A program made the position numbers and the translations under genes. From assembly GCF_900603025.1 (NCBI RefSeq), contig NZ_LR026975.1, positions 3,596,001 to 3,660,000 on the forward strand: DNA of 64,000 nucleotides. Reading direction: 5' to 3'. This document shows, piece after piece, positions 41,822-50,548 of the stretch; the stretch's first letter is position 1, and the number at the start of each line of letters is the position of its first letter. This DNA comes from Mycolicibacterium hassiacum DSM 44199. Its GTDB lineage: Bacteria > Actinomycetota > Actinomycetes > Mycobacteriales > Mycobacteriaceae. Below the pieces are notes generated by a model. The model saw only the letters and a program-made list of their open reading frames with translations. It ran no database searches and was not told the DNA's origin.

Positions 41822-43381
41822 ATGCGGGTCGACGAATCGCGCGCCGCCGAGGCGTATCGCAACGGCCACTGGGTCCGCCACACGCTCGCCGACGCGTTGC
41901 GCGATGCCGCGCGGTCGAGTCCGGATCGAATCCTGGTGGTGGACGGCGATGTCCGGCTTTCTTGCGCCGACCTGCACGCGCAGGCCACCGCGCTGGCACG
42001 CGCGCTGACCGACCGCATGCCCGCCGGCAGCGTGGTGTCGTTCATGCTGCCCAACTGGCACGAGGCCGCGGTGATCTACCTCGGCGCCACCCTGGCCGGG
42101 ATGGTGGTGAACCCGATCCTGCCCTCGCTGCGCGACCGGGAGTTGGCCTTCATCCTCTCCGACGCCGACGTCCGCGCGATCTTCATCCCCGCCGCGTTCA
42201 ACAACTTCGACTACGTCGGCATGCTGGACCGGGTCACCGCGGCGATGTCGGGCCCGCCGGAGGTGGTGGTGCTGCGCGGCGACGCGGGCGGGCACACCCC
42301 CTACCAGGCACTGCTGGGAGCCGGCGGCAGCGCCGGGTTGCCGGTGCTGGAACCGGATTCGGTGCGGATGATCCTCTACACCTCCGGCACCACCGGCCGC
42401 CCGAAGGGGGTGTTGCACACCCACAACTCCATTCACGCGCTGATCCGCCAACTCGGCGAGCACTGGATGATCGCCGCCGGCGACCGGTTCCTGGTGCCCT
42501 CGCCGATCGCACACATCGGCGGGTCGATCTACGCGTTCGAGTGCCCGCTGCTGCTGGGCACCACCGCGGTGCTGATGGACCGTTGGGAGCCGGACCGGGC
42601 GGTGTCGCTGATGACCACCGAACGCATCACCCACATGGCCGGCGCCACCCCGTTCCTCGACGGGCTGTTGGCCGCCGCCGAACGCGCCGGCACCCGACTG
42701 CCCGACCTGAAGGTGTTCATCTGCGGCGGCGCGTCGGTGCCGCCGTCGTTGATCCGCAGGGCTTCGGCGTATTTCGAGAAGGCGGCGGTCTCTCGGGTGT
42801 ACGGGTCGACCGAGGTGCCGGTAACCACCGTCGGCGCACTCGGCGACGTCGACCACGCCGCCGACACCGACGGGCGCCCGGGCCTGGCCGAGGTGCGGCT
42901 CGTCGACGGTGAGATCCGCGCCCGCGGACCGCAGATGCTGGCCGGCTACCTGCATCCGGAGGACGAGACCGCCGCCTTCGACGACGAGGGGTTCTTCCGC
43001 ACCGGCGATCTGGCGCGCTGGGTCGACGGCGACTACCTGGTGGTCACCGGCCGGGCCAAGGACATCATCATCCGCAACGGGGAGAACATCTCCCCCAAGG
43101 AGATCGAGGACATCCTCATCGGCCACCCGAACATCGCCGAGATCGCCGTGGTCGGCGTTCCCGACGAGCGCACCGGCGAACGGGCCTGCGCGGTGATCGT
43201 GCCCGCCGACGGCGCCGCACCCGGACTGCCCGAACTGCGCGACATGCTGATCGGTGCCGGTGTCGCGAAATTCAAGATCCCCGAGCAGGTCGTCGTCTGG
43301 GACGGCCTGCCCAAGAACGACGCGGGCAAGGTGCTCAAACACCAGATCCGGGCCCGGCTGACGAAGGAGCATCAGACATGA
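41822..43381 (+). CDS. acyl-CoA synthetase (AMP-forming)
   Basis: 519 residues, ANL superfamily. ATP-binding P-loop LYTSGTTGRPKGVLHTHNS, the A4-A5 region YGSTEVPVTTVG, FRTGDLARWVDGDYLVVTGRAKDIIIRNGENISPKEIE (core hinge), and the C-terminal Lys in LPKNDAGKVLKHQIR. It activates a carboxylic acid to its CoA thioester. Closest in pattern to cyclohexanecarboxylate- or long-chain acid-CoA ligases. Six bp after the regulator stop; it ends overlapping the SDR start (ATGA). Confidence 0.92.
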   Translation: MRVDESRAAEAYRNGHWVRHTLADALRDAARSSPDRILVVDGDVRLSCADLHAQATALARALTDRMPAGSVVSFMLPNWHEAAVIYLGATLAGMVVNPILPSLRDRELAFILSDADVRAIFIPAAFNNFDYVGMLDRVTAAMSGPPEVVVLRGDAGGHTPYQALLGAGGSAGLPVLEPDSVRMILYTSGTTGRPKGVLHTHNSIHALIRQLGEHWMIAAGDRFLVPSPIAHIGGSIYAFECPLLLGTTAVLMDRWEPDRAVSLMTTERITHMAGATPFLDGLLAAAERAGTRLPDLKVFICGGASVPPSLIRRASAYFEKAAVSRVYGSTEVPVTTVGALGDVDHAADTDGRPGLAEVRLVDGEIRARGPQMLAGYLHPEDETAAFDDEGFFRTGDLARWVDGDYLVVTGRAKDIIIRNGENISPKEIEDILIGHPNIAEIAVVGVPDERTGERACAVIVPADGAAPGLPELRDMLIGAGVAKFKIPEQVVVWDGLPKNDAGKVLKHQIRARLTKEHQT

Positions 43382-44196
43382 CAGGGGCCGACACACAGGG
43401 GAGCGACGAAAAAGTGGCCGACCGGAAAGTCGCCATCGTGACCGGGGCCAGCAGCGGCATCGGGTTCGGCTGCGCCACCAAACTCGCCGAGATGGGCATG
43501 GCCGTGCTGGGCACCGGCCGTGACACCGGGCGGCTGGCCGAACTGGAGAAGGCCATCGGCGATCCGGACCGGATCGAGACCCTGGCAGTGGACCTGATCG
43601 ACGACGATGCGCCGCGGCGCATCGTCGATGCCGCGCTCAACAGTTGGGGCCGAGTCGACTTCCTCATCAACAACGCCGGGGTGGGCAGTCCCAAACCGCT
43701 GCACGAGACCGACGACGAATCGCTGGACTACTTCCTGGGATTGATGCTGCGGGCACCGTTCCGGCTGGCCCGGGAGGTGATCGGGCACATGAAGGCGGGC
43801 TCGGCGATCATCAACATCACCTCGACGTTCGCGGTGGTGGGCGGGCTGCGCGGCGGGGCGTACTCGGCGGCCAAGGGCGGCATGACGGCACTGACCCAGC
43901 ACATCGCCTGCCAGTACGGCCCGCAGGGCATCCGGTGCAACGCGGTCGCCCCCGGGGTGACGCTGACCCCAATGGTCGCGACCCGGCTGGAGGACGAGCG
44001 GTTCCGCAAGATCAACACCGAGATGACGCCCTATCCGCGGCTGGGCGAGGTCGACGACGTCGCCAGCACGGTGGCGTTCCTGTGCTCGGACGGTGCGAGC
44101 TTCATCAACGGCCAGACCATCGTGGTCGACGGCGGCTGGAGCTCCACCAAGTACCTGTCGGACTACGCACTGAACTCGGAGTGGGTGCCGAGGTGA
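43378..44196 (+). CDS. SDR-family oxidoreductase
   Basis: 272 residues. VAIVTGASSGIGFGCATKLAEMG, VDFLINNAGVGSPKPL, INITSTFAVVGGLRGGAYSAAKGGM with Ser, Tyr and Lys, CNAVAPGVTLTPM and INGQTIVVDGGWS. A classical SDR, NAD(P)-linked. The start ATG overlaps the ligase stop and its stop overlaps the next ligase start (GTGA), so it is translated with both. Likely a 3-hydroxyacyl-CoA or cyclic alcohol dehydrogenase of the pathway. Confidence 0.91.
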   Translation: MTGADTQGSDEKVADRKVAIVTGASSGIGFGCATKLAEMGMAVLGTGRDTGRLAELEKAIGDPDRIETLAVDLIDDDAPRRIVDAALNSWGRVDFLINNAGVGSPKPLHETDDESLDYFLGLMLRAPFRLAREVIGHMKAGSAIINITSTFAVVGGLRGGAYSAAKGGMTALTQHIACQYGPQGIRCNAVAPGVTLTPMVATRLEDERFRKINTEMTPYPRLGEVDDVASTVAFLCSDGASFINGQTIVVDGGWSSTKYLSDYALNSEWVPR

Positions 44197-45656
44197 ACCT
44201 GTTCAGCCTGCTCGATCAGACCGCCGCCCGATGCGCCGACCGCGGCGCGGTGTTCGTCGGTGACCGGCAACTGCACACCTGGCGCGAGCTGCACGACCGT
44301 GCGTTGCGGCTGGCGGCGACCTTCGGCGAACCCGGGTCGCGGATCGCGATCGCCAGCGAGAACCGACCCGAGATCGTCGAGCTGATGTTCGCCGCCTGGG
44401 CCGCCGAATGCGTGGTGGTGCCGATCAACTACAAGCTGCACCCGCGCGAGATGCAGCAGATCCTCGAGGACGCCGGCGCGAGCCGGGTGTTCGCGTCGCC
44501 GAAGATCGCCGCCGAGCTGACCCCGGTCACCGACGTCCCGGTGGAGCCCGTCGACTCGGCGCAGTATGCGGAGCGGCTCGCTCACGCACCCGCCGAGGTG
44601 CCGCGCGACACCGACCCGACGAGGCTGGCCTGGCTGTTCTACACCAGCGGCACCACCGGCCGGTCCAAGGGCGCGATGCTGTCGCACCGCAACCTGATGG
44701 CGATGACCGTCGCCCATCTGGCCGACTTCGACTCACCGGACGAGAACTGCAGCCTGGTGCACGGCGCGCCGATGTCGCACGGTTCCGGGCTCTACATCCC
44801 GCCGTACGTGTCACGCGGTGCGCGCCAGGTGATTCCGGAATCCGCGGGCTTCGACCCGAACGAGTTCCTCGACCTGTGCGAGCGCCATCCGGGCTGCAGC
44901 GCGTTTCTGGCGCCGACCATGGTGCAGCGGCTGGTGCAGACCGGCCGGTCGTGTCCGCGCGAACTGCGCACCATCGTCTACGGCGGCGGCCCGATGTACG
45001 TGGAGAGCCTGAAGAAGGCGATCGCGGCGTTCGGGCACATCTTCGTGCAGCTCTACGGTCAGGGCGAGGCGCCGATGACGATCACCGGTCTGCGCCGCGC
45101 CGATCACATCGACGCCGACGACGCGACCCTCGGCTCGGTCGGCTACCCCCGCTCCGGGGTGGATGTGGCCGTGCTGCGCGAGGACGGGTCGTTCGCCGGT
45201 CCCGGGGAGATCGGCGAGATCGTCTGCCGGGGCGATGTCGTCATGTCCGGGTACTGGAACAACCCGGAGGCCACCGCCGCCACCCTGCAGAACGGTTGGT
45301 TGCGCACCGGCGATATGGGCTCGTTCGACGAGCGCGGGTACCTCACGTTGCGGGACCGCTCCAAGGACGTGGTGATCAGCGGCGGCAGCAACATCTACCC
45401 CCGTGAGGTCGAGGAGGTGCTGCTCGAGCACCCAGGTGTCGAGGAGGCCGGGGTGGTCGGCGCCCCGGACGAGGAGTGGGGCGAGGTCGTGGTGGCGTTC
45501 ATCGTCGGCTCGGCCACCCCGGAGGAACTCGACGCGCATCTGCTCGATCGCATCGCCCGGTTCAAGCGGCCGAAACGCTACATCTATATCGACGAGCTGC
45601 CCAAGAACAGCTACGGCAAGGTGCTCAAACGCGAGCTGCGCGCGCGGCTAGCGTAG
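44193..45656 (+). CDS. acyl-CoA synthetase (AMP-forming), second of the locus
   Basis: 487 residues from GTG 44193. LFYTSGTTGRSKGAMLSHRNL (P-loop), LYGQGEAPMTI, LRTGDMGSFDERGYLTLRDRSKDVVISGGSNIYPREVEEVL and LPKNSYGKVLKRELR with the catalytic Lys. Different from the ligase at 41822, so probably used on another intermediate. The run ends 5 bp before the NAD-binding gene. GTGA overlap with the SDR shows coupling. Confidence 0.92.
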   Translation: MNLFSLLDQTAARCADRGAVFVGDRQLHTWRELHDRALRLAATFGEPGSRIAIASENRPEIVELMFAAWAAECVVVPINYKLHPREMQQILEDAGASRVFASPKIAAELTPVTDVPVEPVDSAQYAERLAHAPAEVPRDTDPTRLAWLFYTSGTTGRSKGAMLSHRNLMAMTVAHLADFDSPDENCSLVHGAPMSHGSGLYIPPYVSRGARQVIPESAGFDPNEFLDLCERHPGCSAFLAPTMVQRLVQTGRSCPRELRTIVYGGGPMYVESLKKAIAAFGHIFVQLYGQGEAPMTITGLRRADHIDADDATLGSVGYPRSGVDVAVLREDGSFAGPGEIGEIVCRGDVVMSGYWNNPEATAATLQNGWLRTGDMGSFDERGYLTLRDRSKDVVISGGSNIYPREVEEVLLEHPGVEEAGVVGAPDEEWGEVVVAFIVGSATPEELDAHLLDRIARFKRPKRYIYIDELPKNSYGKVLKRELRARLA

Positions 45657-45661
45657 ATGGC

Positions 45662-46330
45662 ATGCGTGTCGTCATCGCCGGGGGCCACGGCAAGATCGCG
45701 TTGATCCTGGAACGGCTGCTCACCGAGCGCGGGGACACGGTGGCCGGCATCATCCGCAACCCGGCGCACGCCGCCGATCTGGAGGCCACCGGAGCCGAAC
45801 CGGTGGTGCTGGATCTGGAGCACACCACCGTCGACGATGTGGCCCGCCGGCTCTTCGGCGCCGACGCGGTCGTGTTCGCCGCCGGGGCCGGGCCGGGCAG
45901 CGGTGCGGCGCGTAAGGAGACCGTGGACCGCAACGCGGCGATCCTGTTGGCCGACGCCGCCGAGGCCGCGAATGTGTCGCGCTACGTGATGATCTCCGCG
46001 ATGGGCGCGAACGCCGAGGCGCCCGACGACCCGGACAACCCGGTGTTCAGCGCCTATCTGCGGGCCAAGGGCGCGGCCGACGACGATATCCGGGCCCGCG
46101 ACGCACTGGCGTGGACGATCGTGCGGCCGGGCCGGCTCACCGACGACCCCGGCACCGGTCGGGTGCAGGTCGCCGCGCACACCGGCCGCGGACCCATTCC
46201 ACGTGCGGATGTCGCGGCGGTGCTGCTCGCGGTCCTCGACACCCCCGCCGCTGTCGGCAAGACCTTCGAGGTGATCTCCGGCGAGGATCCGGTAGACGCG
46301 GCGCTCGCCGGAGCGCTGGCGGCGTTGTAA
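45662..46330 (+). CDS. NAD(P)-binding atypical SDR
   Basis: 222 residues, NmrA/SDR_a5-like: VVIAGGHGKIALILERLLTERGDTVAGIIRNP (Rossmann), VFAAGAGPGSGAARKETVDRNAAI, SRYVMISAMGANAEAP and WTIVRPGRLTDDPGTG. The fold binds NAD(P); enzymatic activity is not assured. Last gene of the rightward unit, convergent with the gene ending at 46338, 7 bp away. Confidence 0.88.
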   Translation: MRVVIAGGHGKIALILERLLTERGDTVAGIIRNPAHAADLEATGAEPVVLDLEHTTVDDVARRLFGADAVVFAAGAGPGSGAARKETVDRNAAILLADAAEAANVSRYVMISAMGANAEAPDDPDNPVFSAYLRAKGAADDDIRARDALAWTIVRPGRLTDDPGTGRVQVAAHTGRGPIPRADVAAVLLAVLDTPAAVGKTFEVISGEDPVDAALAGALAAL

Positions 46331-46337
46331 GGCCGGC

Positions 46338-47411
46338 TCACCACATCAGGCCGCGCACCATCTCCGCCGGCGGGATCTGGTCGGCCGCGACGATCCCGGC
46401 CGGGGCGCGGCACACCCAGTCGATGACGTTGACCACGCGGGCGCCGGTGGCGATACAGCCCGCCTCGGTCACGTCGAGGGTGGGATGCGACAGCATTGTG
46501 TTCATCTCGACGCGCGGCTCGCCTGCCACGATCACGGTGTGCACCCCGGAGTGCCCCTCGGGCGGATAGTCCCAGTCCGGGGCCGCCGCCGGGGTCAGCC
46601 GGGTGGTGTGCTCGACGGTGATGACGGGCTCGCCGCCCCGCACCCCCTCGGCGGCGAACCGCACCCCGGCCATCCCCCCGGGTTCGACCGTCATCATCCG
46701 GCATTCGATCCGTTCCGGTGTGTACCAGGCCTCGAAACGGTCGCGCACCTCGTCCAGCCGCACGCCCAGGTGGTCGGCGAGGTTGCGCACCAGGCCGCCG
46801 AAGACCGCGGTGATCATCCCCGGCTGAAACGCCAGCGGCACCTCGTCCTCCGGCTTCCGGCCGAAACCCATTGCCGTGCCGGTGTACTCGTAGTCGTCGT
46901 AGTTGCCGTAGTCAAACACCTCCTTGACGGTGACCGACTCGGCACGGGTCACCAGGCTCAGGGCCGCCAGCGCCGCGGTGTCGCCCGAGTAGCCCGGGTC
47001 GATGCCGTTCACGTACAGCGTGGAATTGCCTGCGGCACACGCCTTCTCCAGTGGTTCCCGAACCCACGCGTCAGCCTGGCGCGGGGTGACCAGCCATACC
47101 AGCGCGGTGCCGACCACATTGATCCCCGCGGACAGGAACCTCGCGATCTGCTCGAGAACCTCCATCGGCCGGGTCTCACCCAGCGCGGTGTAGACCACGC
47201 AGTCGGGTTCCAGCGCGATCAGCGCGTCGATGTCGTCGGTGGCGAGCACCCCGGTCGGCCGGCTCAGCCCGCACAGCTCGGCGGCGTCGCGGCCGACCTT
47301 CTCCGGGCTCGCCGCGTGCACACCCACCAACTCCAGGTCGGGCCGGCCGACGATGGCCCGCAGCGTATGCTGGCCGACGTTGCCGGTGGAGAACTGCACT
47401 ACCCTGCGCAT
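46338..47411 (-). CDS. NAD(P)-dependent amine-dehydrogenase-like protein, second copy
   Basis: 357 residues from ATG 47411. VVQFSTGNVGQHTLRAIVGRPDLELVGVHAASPEKVGRDAAELCGL, DCVVYTALGETRP, GINVVGTALVW and YVNGIDPGYSGDTAALAAL mark the same family as the gene at 9746. The C-terminal part has VEHTTRLTPAAAPDWDYPPEG and VVNVIDWVCRAPAGIVAADQIP. It follows the SDR at 47422 by 10 bp, the same partner type as at 8931-10822. Confidence 0.84.
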   Translation of the reverse strand: MRRVVQFSTGNVGQHTLRAIVGRPDLELVGVHAASPEKVGRDAAELCGLSRPTGVLATDDIDALIALEPDCVVYTALGETRPMEVLEQIARFLSAGINVVGTALVWLVTPRQADAWVREPLEKACAAGNSTLYVNGIDPGYSGDTAALAALSLVTRAESVTVKEVFDYGNYDDYEYTGTAMGFGRKPEDEVPLAFQPGMITAVFGGLVRNLADHLGVRLDEVRDRFEAWYTPERIECRMMTVEPGGMAGVRFAAEGVRGGEPVITVEHTTRLTPAAAPDWDYPPEGHSGVHTVIVAGEPRVEMNTMLSHPTLDVTEAGCIATGARVVNVIDWVCRAPAGIVAADQIPPAEMVRGLMW

Positions 47412-47421
47412 GCGGCTCCGA

Positions 47422-48210
47422 TCAGTAGTCCGGAATCGGCAACGGCGAGTTGTTGGAGTCGATCCCGCCGTCGACGTGGAATATCGCGTTCGTGGCGTAG
47501 CAGTCCCGGCTGGCCAGATACACGCACAGCCGGCCGAGATCCTCGACGTCACCCAACCGGTGCAGCGGCGTGGCCTCGAGCATCTTCTCCAGTGAACCCG
47601 GCATCAGATCCAGGCTGCTCTGCAGGCCGTCGGTCGCGAACGAGCCCAGCGCGATCGCGTTGACCCGGATCTTGGGCGCCAACTCCTGCGCCATGGCCCG
47701 GGTCAGCGCCTCCAGCGCCCCCTTGGCGGTACAGTAGGCGGCCAGCGCCCGGATGCCGAAACGCGCTGCGCCCGAGGAGATGTTGATGATGCAGCCGCGA
47801 CCGGCCTCGATCATGTGCCGGGCCGAGAGCTGGCTCATGATGAACGCCGAGGTGACGCACCAGTCGAAGGTCTTGCGGAAGTCCTCGTCGGTGATGTCGA
47901 GGAACCGCGCATAGGTGGATCCGCCGACGTTGTTGACCAGGATGTCGATGCGACCGAAGCGCTCCATGGTGGTGGCCACCACCCGTTCCCCGTCGGGCCG
48001 GCTCATGGCGTCGGCGACCAGCGCCAGGCCCTTCCCGCCGGCCCGTTCGATATCGGCGATGGTGGCCTTGATGTCGGCCTCGGTGCGCGCGGTGCCGACC
48101 ACGGTCGCCCCCGCCTCGGCCAGCACCCGGGCGATGCCCTGCCCGACGCCCTTACCCGCGCCGGTCACGATGGCGACCTGCCCGTCGAGGTTGAACTGCT
48201 CCAGCGCCAT
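47422..48210 (-). CDS. SDR-family oxidoreductase
   Basis: 262 residues. VAIVTGAGKGVGQGIARVLAEAG, LVNNVGGSTYARFLD, INISSGAARFGIRALAAYCTAKGALEAL (Ser, Tyr, Lys) and VDGGIDSNNSPLPIPDY. The NNVGG form and the PIPD(Y/L) end are shared with the SDR at 8931-9722. Upstream, 48211-48313, is a divergent promoter with a TTGACT-type dyad at 48230, so it may be controlled with the TetR gene. Confidence 0.89.
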   Translation of the reverse strand: MALEQFNLDGQVAIVTGAGKGVGQGIARVLAEAGATVVGTARTEADIKATIADIERAGGKGLALVADAMSRPDGERVVATTMERFGRIDILVNNVGGSTYARFLDITDEDFRKTFDWCVTSAFIMSQLSARHMIEAGRGCIINISSGAARFGIRALAAYCTAKGALEALTRAMAQELAPKIRVNAIALGSFATDGLQSSLDLMPGSLEKMLEATPLHRLGDVEDLGRLCVYLASRDCYATNAIFHVDGGIDSNNSPLPIPDY

Positions 48211-48229
48211 CCGCGCCCCCTTCGCTCAA

Positions 48230-48243
48230 CTGACTGAAGTCAA
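48230..48243. promoter_or_regulatory. TetR-type dyad, copy 1
   Basis: CTGACTGAAGTCAA, one change from the palindrome TTGACT-N2-AGTCAA. Between the divergent SDR (48210) and TetR (48314) starts. About 30 bp around it, including the CCACA-CTG-CAAG flank, is shared with copy 2. Confidence 0.65.
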
Positions 48244-48313
48244 CCACATCTGTCAAGAGGTGCACCAGAGTCGATCCGGGTAGGTCGCCGCACGCGGTTG
48301 CTATGGTCGAGGA

Positions 48314-48916
48314 ATGGCAGTGGTGGACAAGCCATCGGCGCGCGAGGCCAAGCGCCTGCAGACACGCGAACGGCTCATGGGAGCGGCCATCGCCGAGTTC
48401 AAACGGGCGGGCATGGCCGATGCCGACGTCGGCGCGATCGTCGCGGCCGCCGGGGTGGCCCACGGCACCTTCTTCTTCCACTTCCCCACCAAACAGCACG
48501 TACTGCTGGAGCTGGAACGGCGCGAAGAGGAACGCATCGCCAAACAGCTCGGCCGCTTCGCCGACGCCGAACAGGATCTGGCCGCCGTCCTGCGGGAGGC
48601 CGTCCGGCTGGTGTTGGGACTGGAACGCAGACTCGGCCCGGTTCTGTTCAAAGACTTTCTGGCACTGCATTTCTCACAGAACCGCCCAACCGACGAGCGC
48701 AACGAGCATCCGGTGATCGTACGCGTGGCCCGCGAGATCGAACGGGCACAACAGGCCGGGAAGGTGGCCGCCGACGTCAACCCGCTCAACAGTGCGGTGT
48801 TCTTCCTGCTCGGTCTGTACGCGCTGCTCACCACAACACACGAATGGCCGGACCAGAGCACGATGATCGACGACTTCGTGGCCCAGACGCTGCGCGGCAT
48901 CGGGGCGCGCGACTGA
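48314..48916 (+). CDS. TetR-family regulator (paralogue 1)
   Basis: 200 residues. N-terminal HTH (about 15-60): TRERLMGAAIAEFKRAGMADADVGAIVAAAGVAHGTFFFHFPTKQHVLLEL. The FFFHFP segment is unusually Phe-rich. The C-terminal ligand domain is about 60% alike to that of the TetR at 49771 (GPVLFKDFLALHFS, HPVIVRVAREIERA). Autoregulation through the dyad at 48230 and control of the next gene through 48946 are inferred. Confidence 0.9.
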   Translation: MAVVDKPSAREAKRLQTRERLMGAAIAEFKRAGMADADVGAIVAAAGVAHGTFFFHFPTKQHVLLELERREEERIAKQLGRFADAEQDLAAVLREAVRLVLGLERRLGPVLFKDFLALHFSQNRPTDERNEHPVIVRVAREIERAQQAGKVAADVNPLNSAVFFLLGLYALLTTTHEWPDQSTMIDDFVAQTLRGIGARD

Positions 48917-48945
48917 CCCGCCGGCCACGTCGCGACTCGAACTGA

Positions 48946-48959
48946 TTGACTGAAGTCAA
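48946..48959. promoter_or_regulatory. TetR-type dyad, copy 2
   Basis: TTGACTGAAGTCAA, a perfect 6-2-6 palindrome 42-55 bp upstream of the first multi-pass membrane protein. The best of the three copies. Confidence 0.75.
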
Positions 48960-49001
48960 CCACACTGCCAAGCTTCATGGCACTGATCGTTTGGAGGTGC
49001 C

Positions 49002-49712
49002 GTGAAACCTGCGTCACTCGACCCGAGGTCGACAACCCCGGTCGGCAGCGGCCTCGACGAGCACATGGAGATGTCCCGCCGGGCCCAGCGCCAGGCCGAC
49101 AAGTGGCTCATCTCCGGCAGTGCGCTGATCGGCACCGCCACGCTGGGCGTCTTCGGCCTGCCGCTGTTCCTGCGCGGGGTCTGGCTTCAGCGCAAGGCCC
49201 AGCGGGCGGGTCTCAGTGTCCGGCCGATGCTGGTCACCCTGATCGGCTACTGCGTCATCATCGACGCGGCGATCAACGTCTTCGGCTGGGCGCTGGACCT
49301 GGTCGCCCACCACACCCTGCTGGCGCGGGTGCTGTTGAACGGCTGGGGCGCGATGTTCGACGCCGGCTACTTCTGGCACTACAACGAGCTGTGGCTGGGC
49401 GGCGCCGCCGGCCCCGGCGAGAAGGCACTCGAGGTCGGCCTGATCCTCACCGTGTTCGCCATGCGCATCGCGGCCGCGATCGGCTTTCTGCAGATGAAAC
49501 GGTGGGGCCACCAGTGGATGATCATCACCTGCTGGATGGGCGTGGTGATCTGGTGCGTCTACGTGTTCAACATGACCATGTACGCCGACGTCCGCTACGC
49601 CGGGGTCATCCTGCCGGTGGTCGGCTGGTGGCTCTACGACATCTTCTACATCACCCCGTTCCTGGCCATCCCGTATCTGCACACCGTCAACCGCGAGATC
49701 TTCTCGGACTGA
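49002..49712 (+). CDS. multi-pass membrane protein, paralogue A
   Basis: 236 residues from GTG 49002 (GGAGG before it). About six spans after a cytoplasmic head containing SRRAQRQADKWLISG. Polar residues inside or near spans are kept in both paralogues: FGWALDLV with HHTLL, FDAGYFWHYNE, MKRWGHQWMI, MTMYADVRYAG, YDIFYITPF and LHTVNREIFSD. These His, Asp, Asn and Tyr could bind a metal or a substrate. No family recognised. It is 79-97% alike to the protein at 53058 in its last 130 residues. Confidence 0.85.
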   Translation: MKPASLDPRSTTPVGSGLDEHMEMSRRAQRQADKWLISGSALIGTATLGVFGLPLFLRGVWLQRKAQRAGLSVRPMLVTLIGYCVIIDAAINVFGWALDLVAHHTLLARVLLNGWGAMFDAGYFWHYNELWLGGAAGPGEKALEVGLILTVFAMRIAAAIGFLQMKRWGHQWMIITCWMGVVIWCVYVFNMTMYADVRYAGVILPVVGWWLYDIFYITPFLAIPYLHTVNREIFSD

Positions 49713-49732
49713 GTACTCACTGACTTGACTCA

Positions 49733-49746
49733 TTGACCTAAGTCAA
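49733..49746. promoter_or_regulatory. TetR-type dyad, copy 3
   Basis: TTGACCTAAGTCAA, one change from copy 2, 24-37 bp upstream of the second TetR gene, which starts the long operon. Confidence 0.7.
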
Positions 49747-49770
49747 CTTCTGCGCTACAAAGGGCGGACC

Positions 49771-50373
49771 ATGACGTCACCGGTGCGCACATCGGCGCGG
49801 GCCGCACGCCGAATGCGGACGCGCGAACGCATACTCACCGCGGCCATCGCCGAGTTCACGCGGTCGGGTATGGCGCACGCCGACGTCAACGCGATCGCCG
49901 CCGCGGCCGGGGTGGCACACAGCACGTTCTTCTTCCACTTCCCCAGCAAGGAACACGTGCTGCTGGAGCTCGAGACCCGCGAGGAATCCCGCATCGCCGC
50001 CGAGTTCGCCGCCTTCCTCGAACAGCGCCACGACCTGGCCACGACGCTGACCAAGGTGGTCGAACTGGTCACCGACCTGGAATCGCGGTTCGGGCCGGTG
50101 TTGTTCAAGGAGCTGCTGGCGCTGCACTTCTCGCCCACCCGCCCGAGCGCCGACGACTGGACCGATCATCCGGTGATCGTGCTGCTGGTCCGCGAACTCG
50201 AACGGGCCCGCGGCGACGGCGAGGTCCATCCCGAGGTGGACGCCTTCTTCACCGCGACCTTCTTCCTGCTCGGTATCTACGGCGTGTTGACCACCGTCGA
50301 CGACACCGGCACCCGCGACGCCATGTTGGCCAAATCGGTCGCCACCGCGGTGCGCGGACTGAAAGTGCGGTGA
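49771..50373 (+). CDS. TetR-family regulator (paralogue 2), first gene of the long operon
   Basis: 200 residues. HTH: TRERILTAAIAEFTRSGMAHADVNAIAAAAGVAHSTFFFHFPSKEHVLLEL, nearly the same recognition helix region as paralogue 1 (GVAH-TFFFHFP), so it should bind like sites. C-terminal domain: GPVLFKELLALHFSPTRPS and HPVIVLLVRELERA. The dyad at 49733 indicates autoregulation. Nothing separates it from the following genes but 43 bp, so it may control its own operon. Confidence 0.9.
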   Translation: MTSPVRTSARAARRMRTRERILTAAIAEFTRSGMAHADVNAIAAAAGVAHSTFFFHFPSKEHVLLELETREESRIAAEFAAFLEQRHDLATTLTKVVELVTDLESRFGPVLFKELLALHFSPTRPSADDWTDHPVIVLLVRELERARGDGEVHPEVDAFFTATFFLLGIYGVLTTVDDTGTRDAMLAKSVATAVRGLKVR

Positions 50374-50416
50374 ACACAGCGAGAACGACAGCGACCCGAG
50401 AAGTGAGGAGCTCGAA

Positions 50417-50524
50417 ATGTGGGGCTGGATCTGGGAGATACTGCGCTACGTCGCGGCGTGGGGCGGAACCGCGCTGGTCATCTGGTTCTGGTACTGGATG
50501 TTCTCCTCGATCGGCACGTTCTAG
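50417..50524 (+). CDS. 35-residue single-span membrane peptide
   Basis: MWGWIWEILRYVAAWGGTAL, then VIWFWYWMFSSIGTF. One strongly hydrophobic span with eight Trp or Phe residues in 35. RBS GTGAGGAG stands 6 bases before ATG 50417. It is conserved in position in this operon between TetR and the VWA gene. Too short to be seen by most gene finders; probably a subunit or stabiliser of the membrane complex. Confidence 0.65.
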   Translation: MWGWIWEILRYVAAWGGTALVIWFWYWMFSSIGTF

Positions 50525-50548
50525 GAGCCGGTCCGAGGTAGCGGAGCC

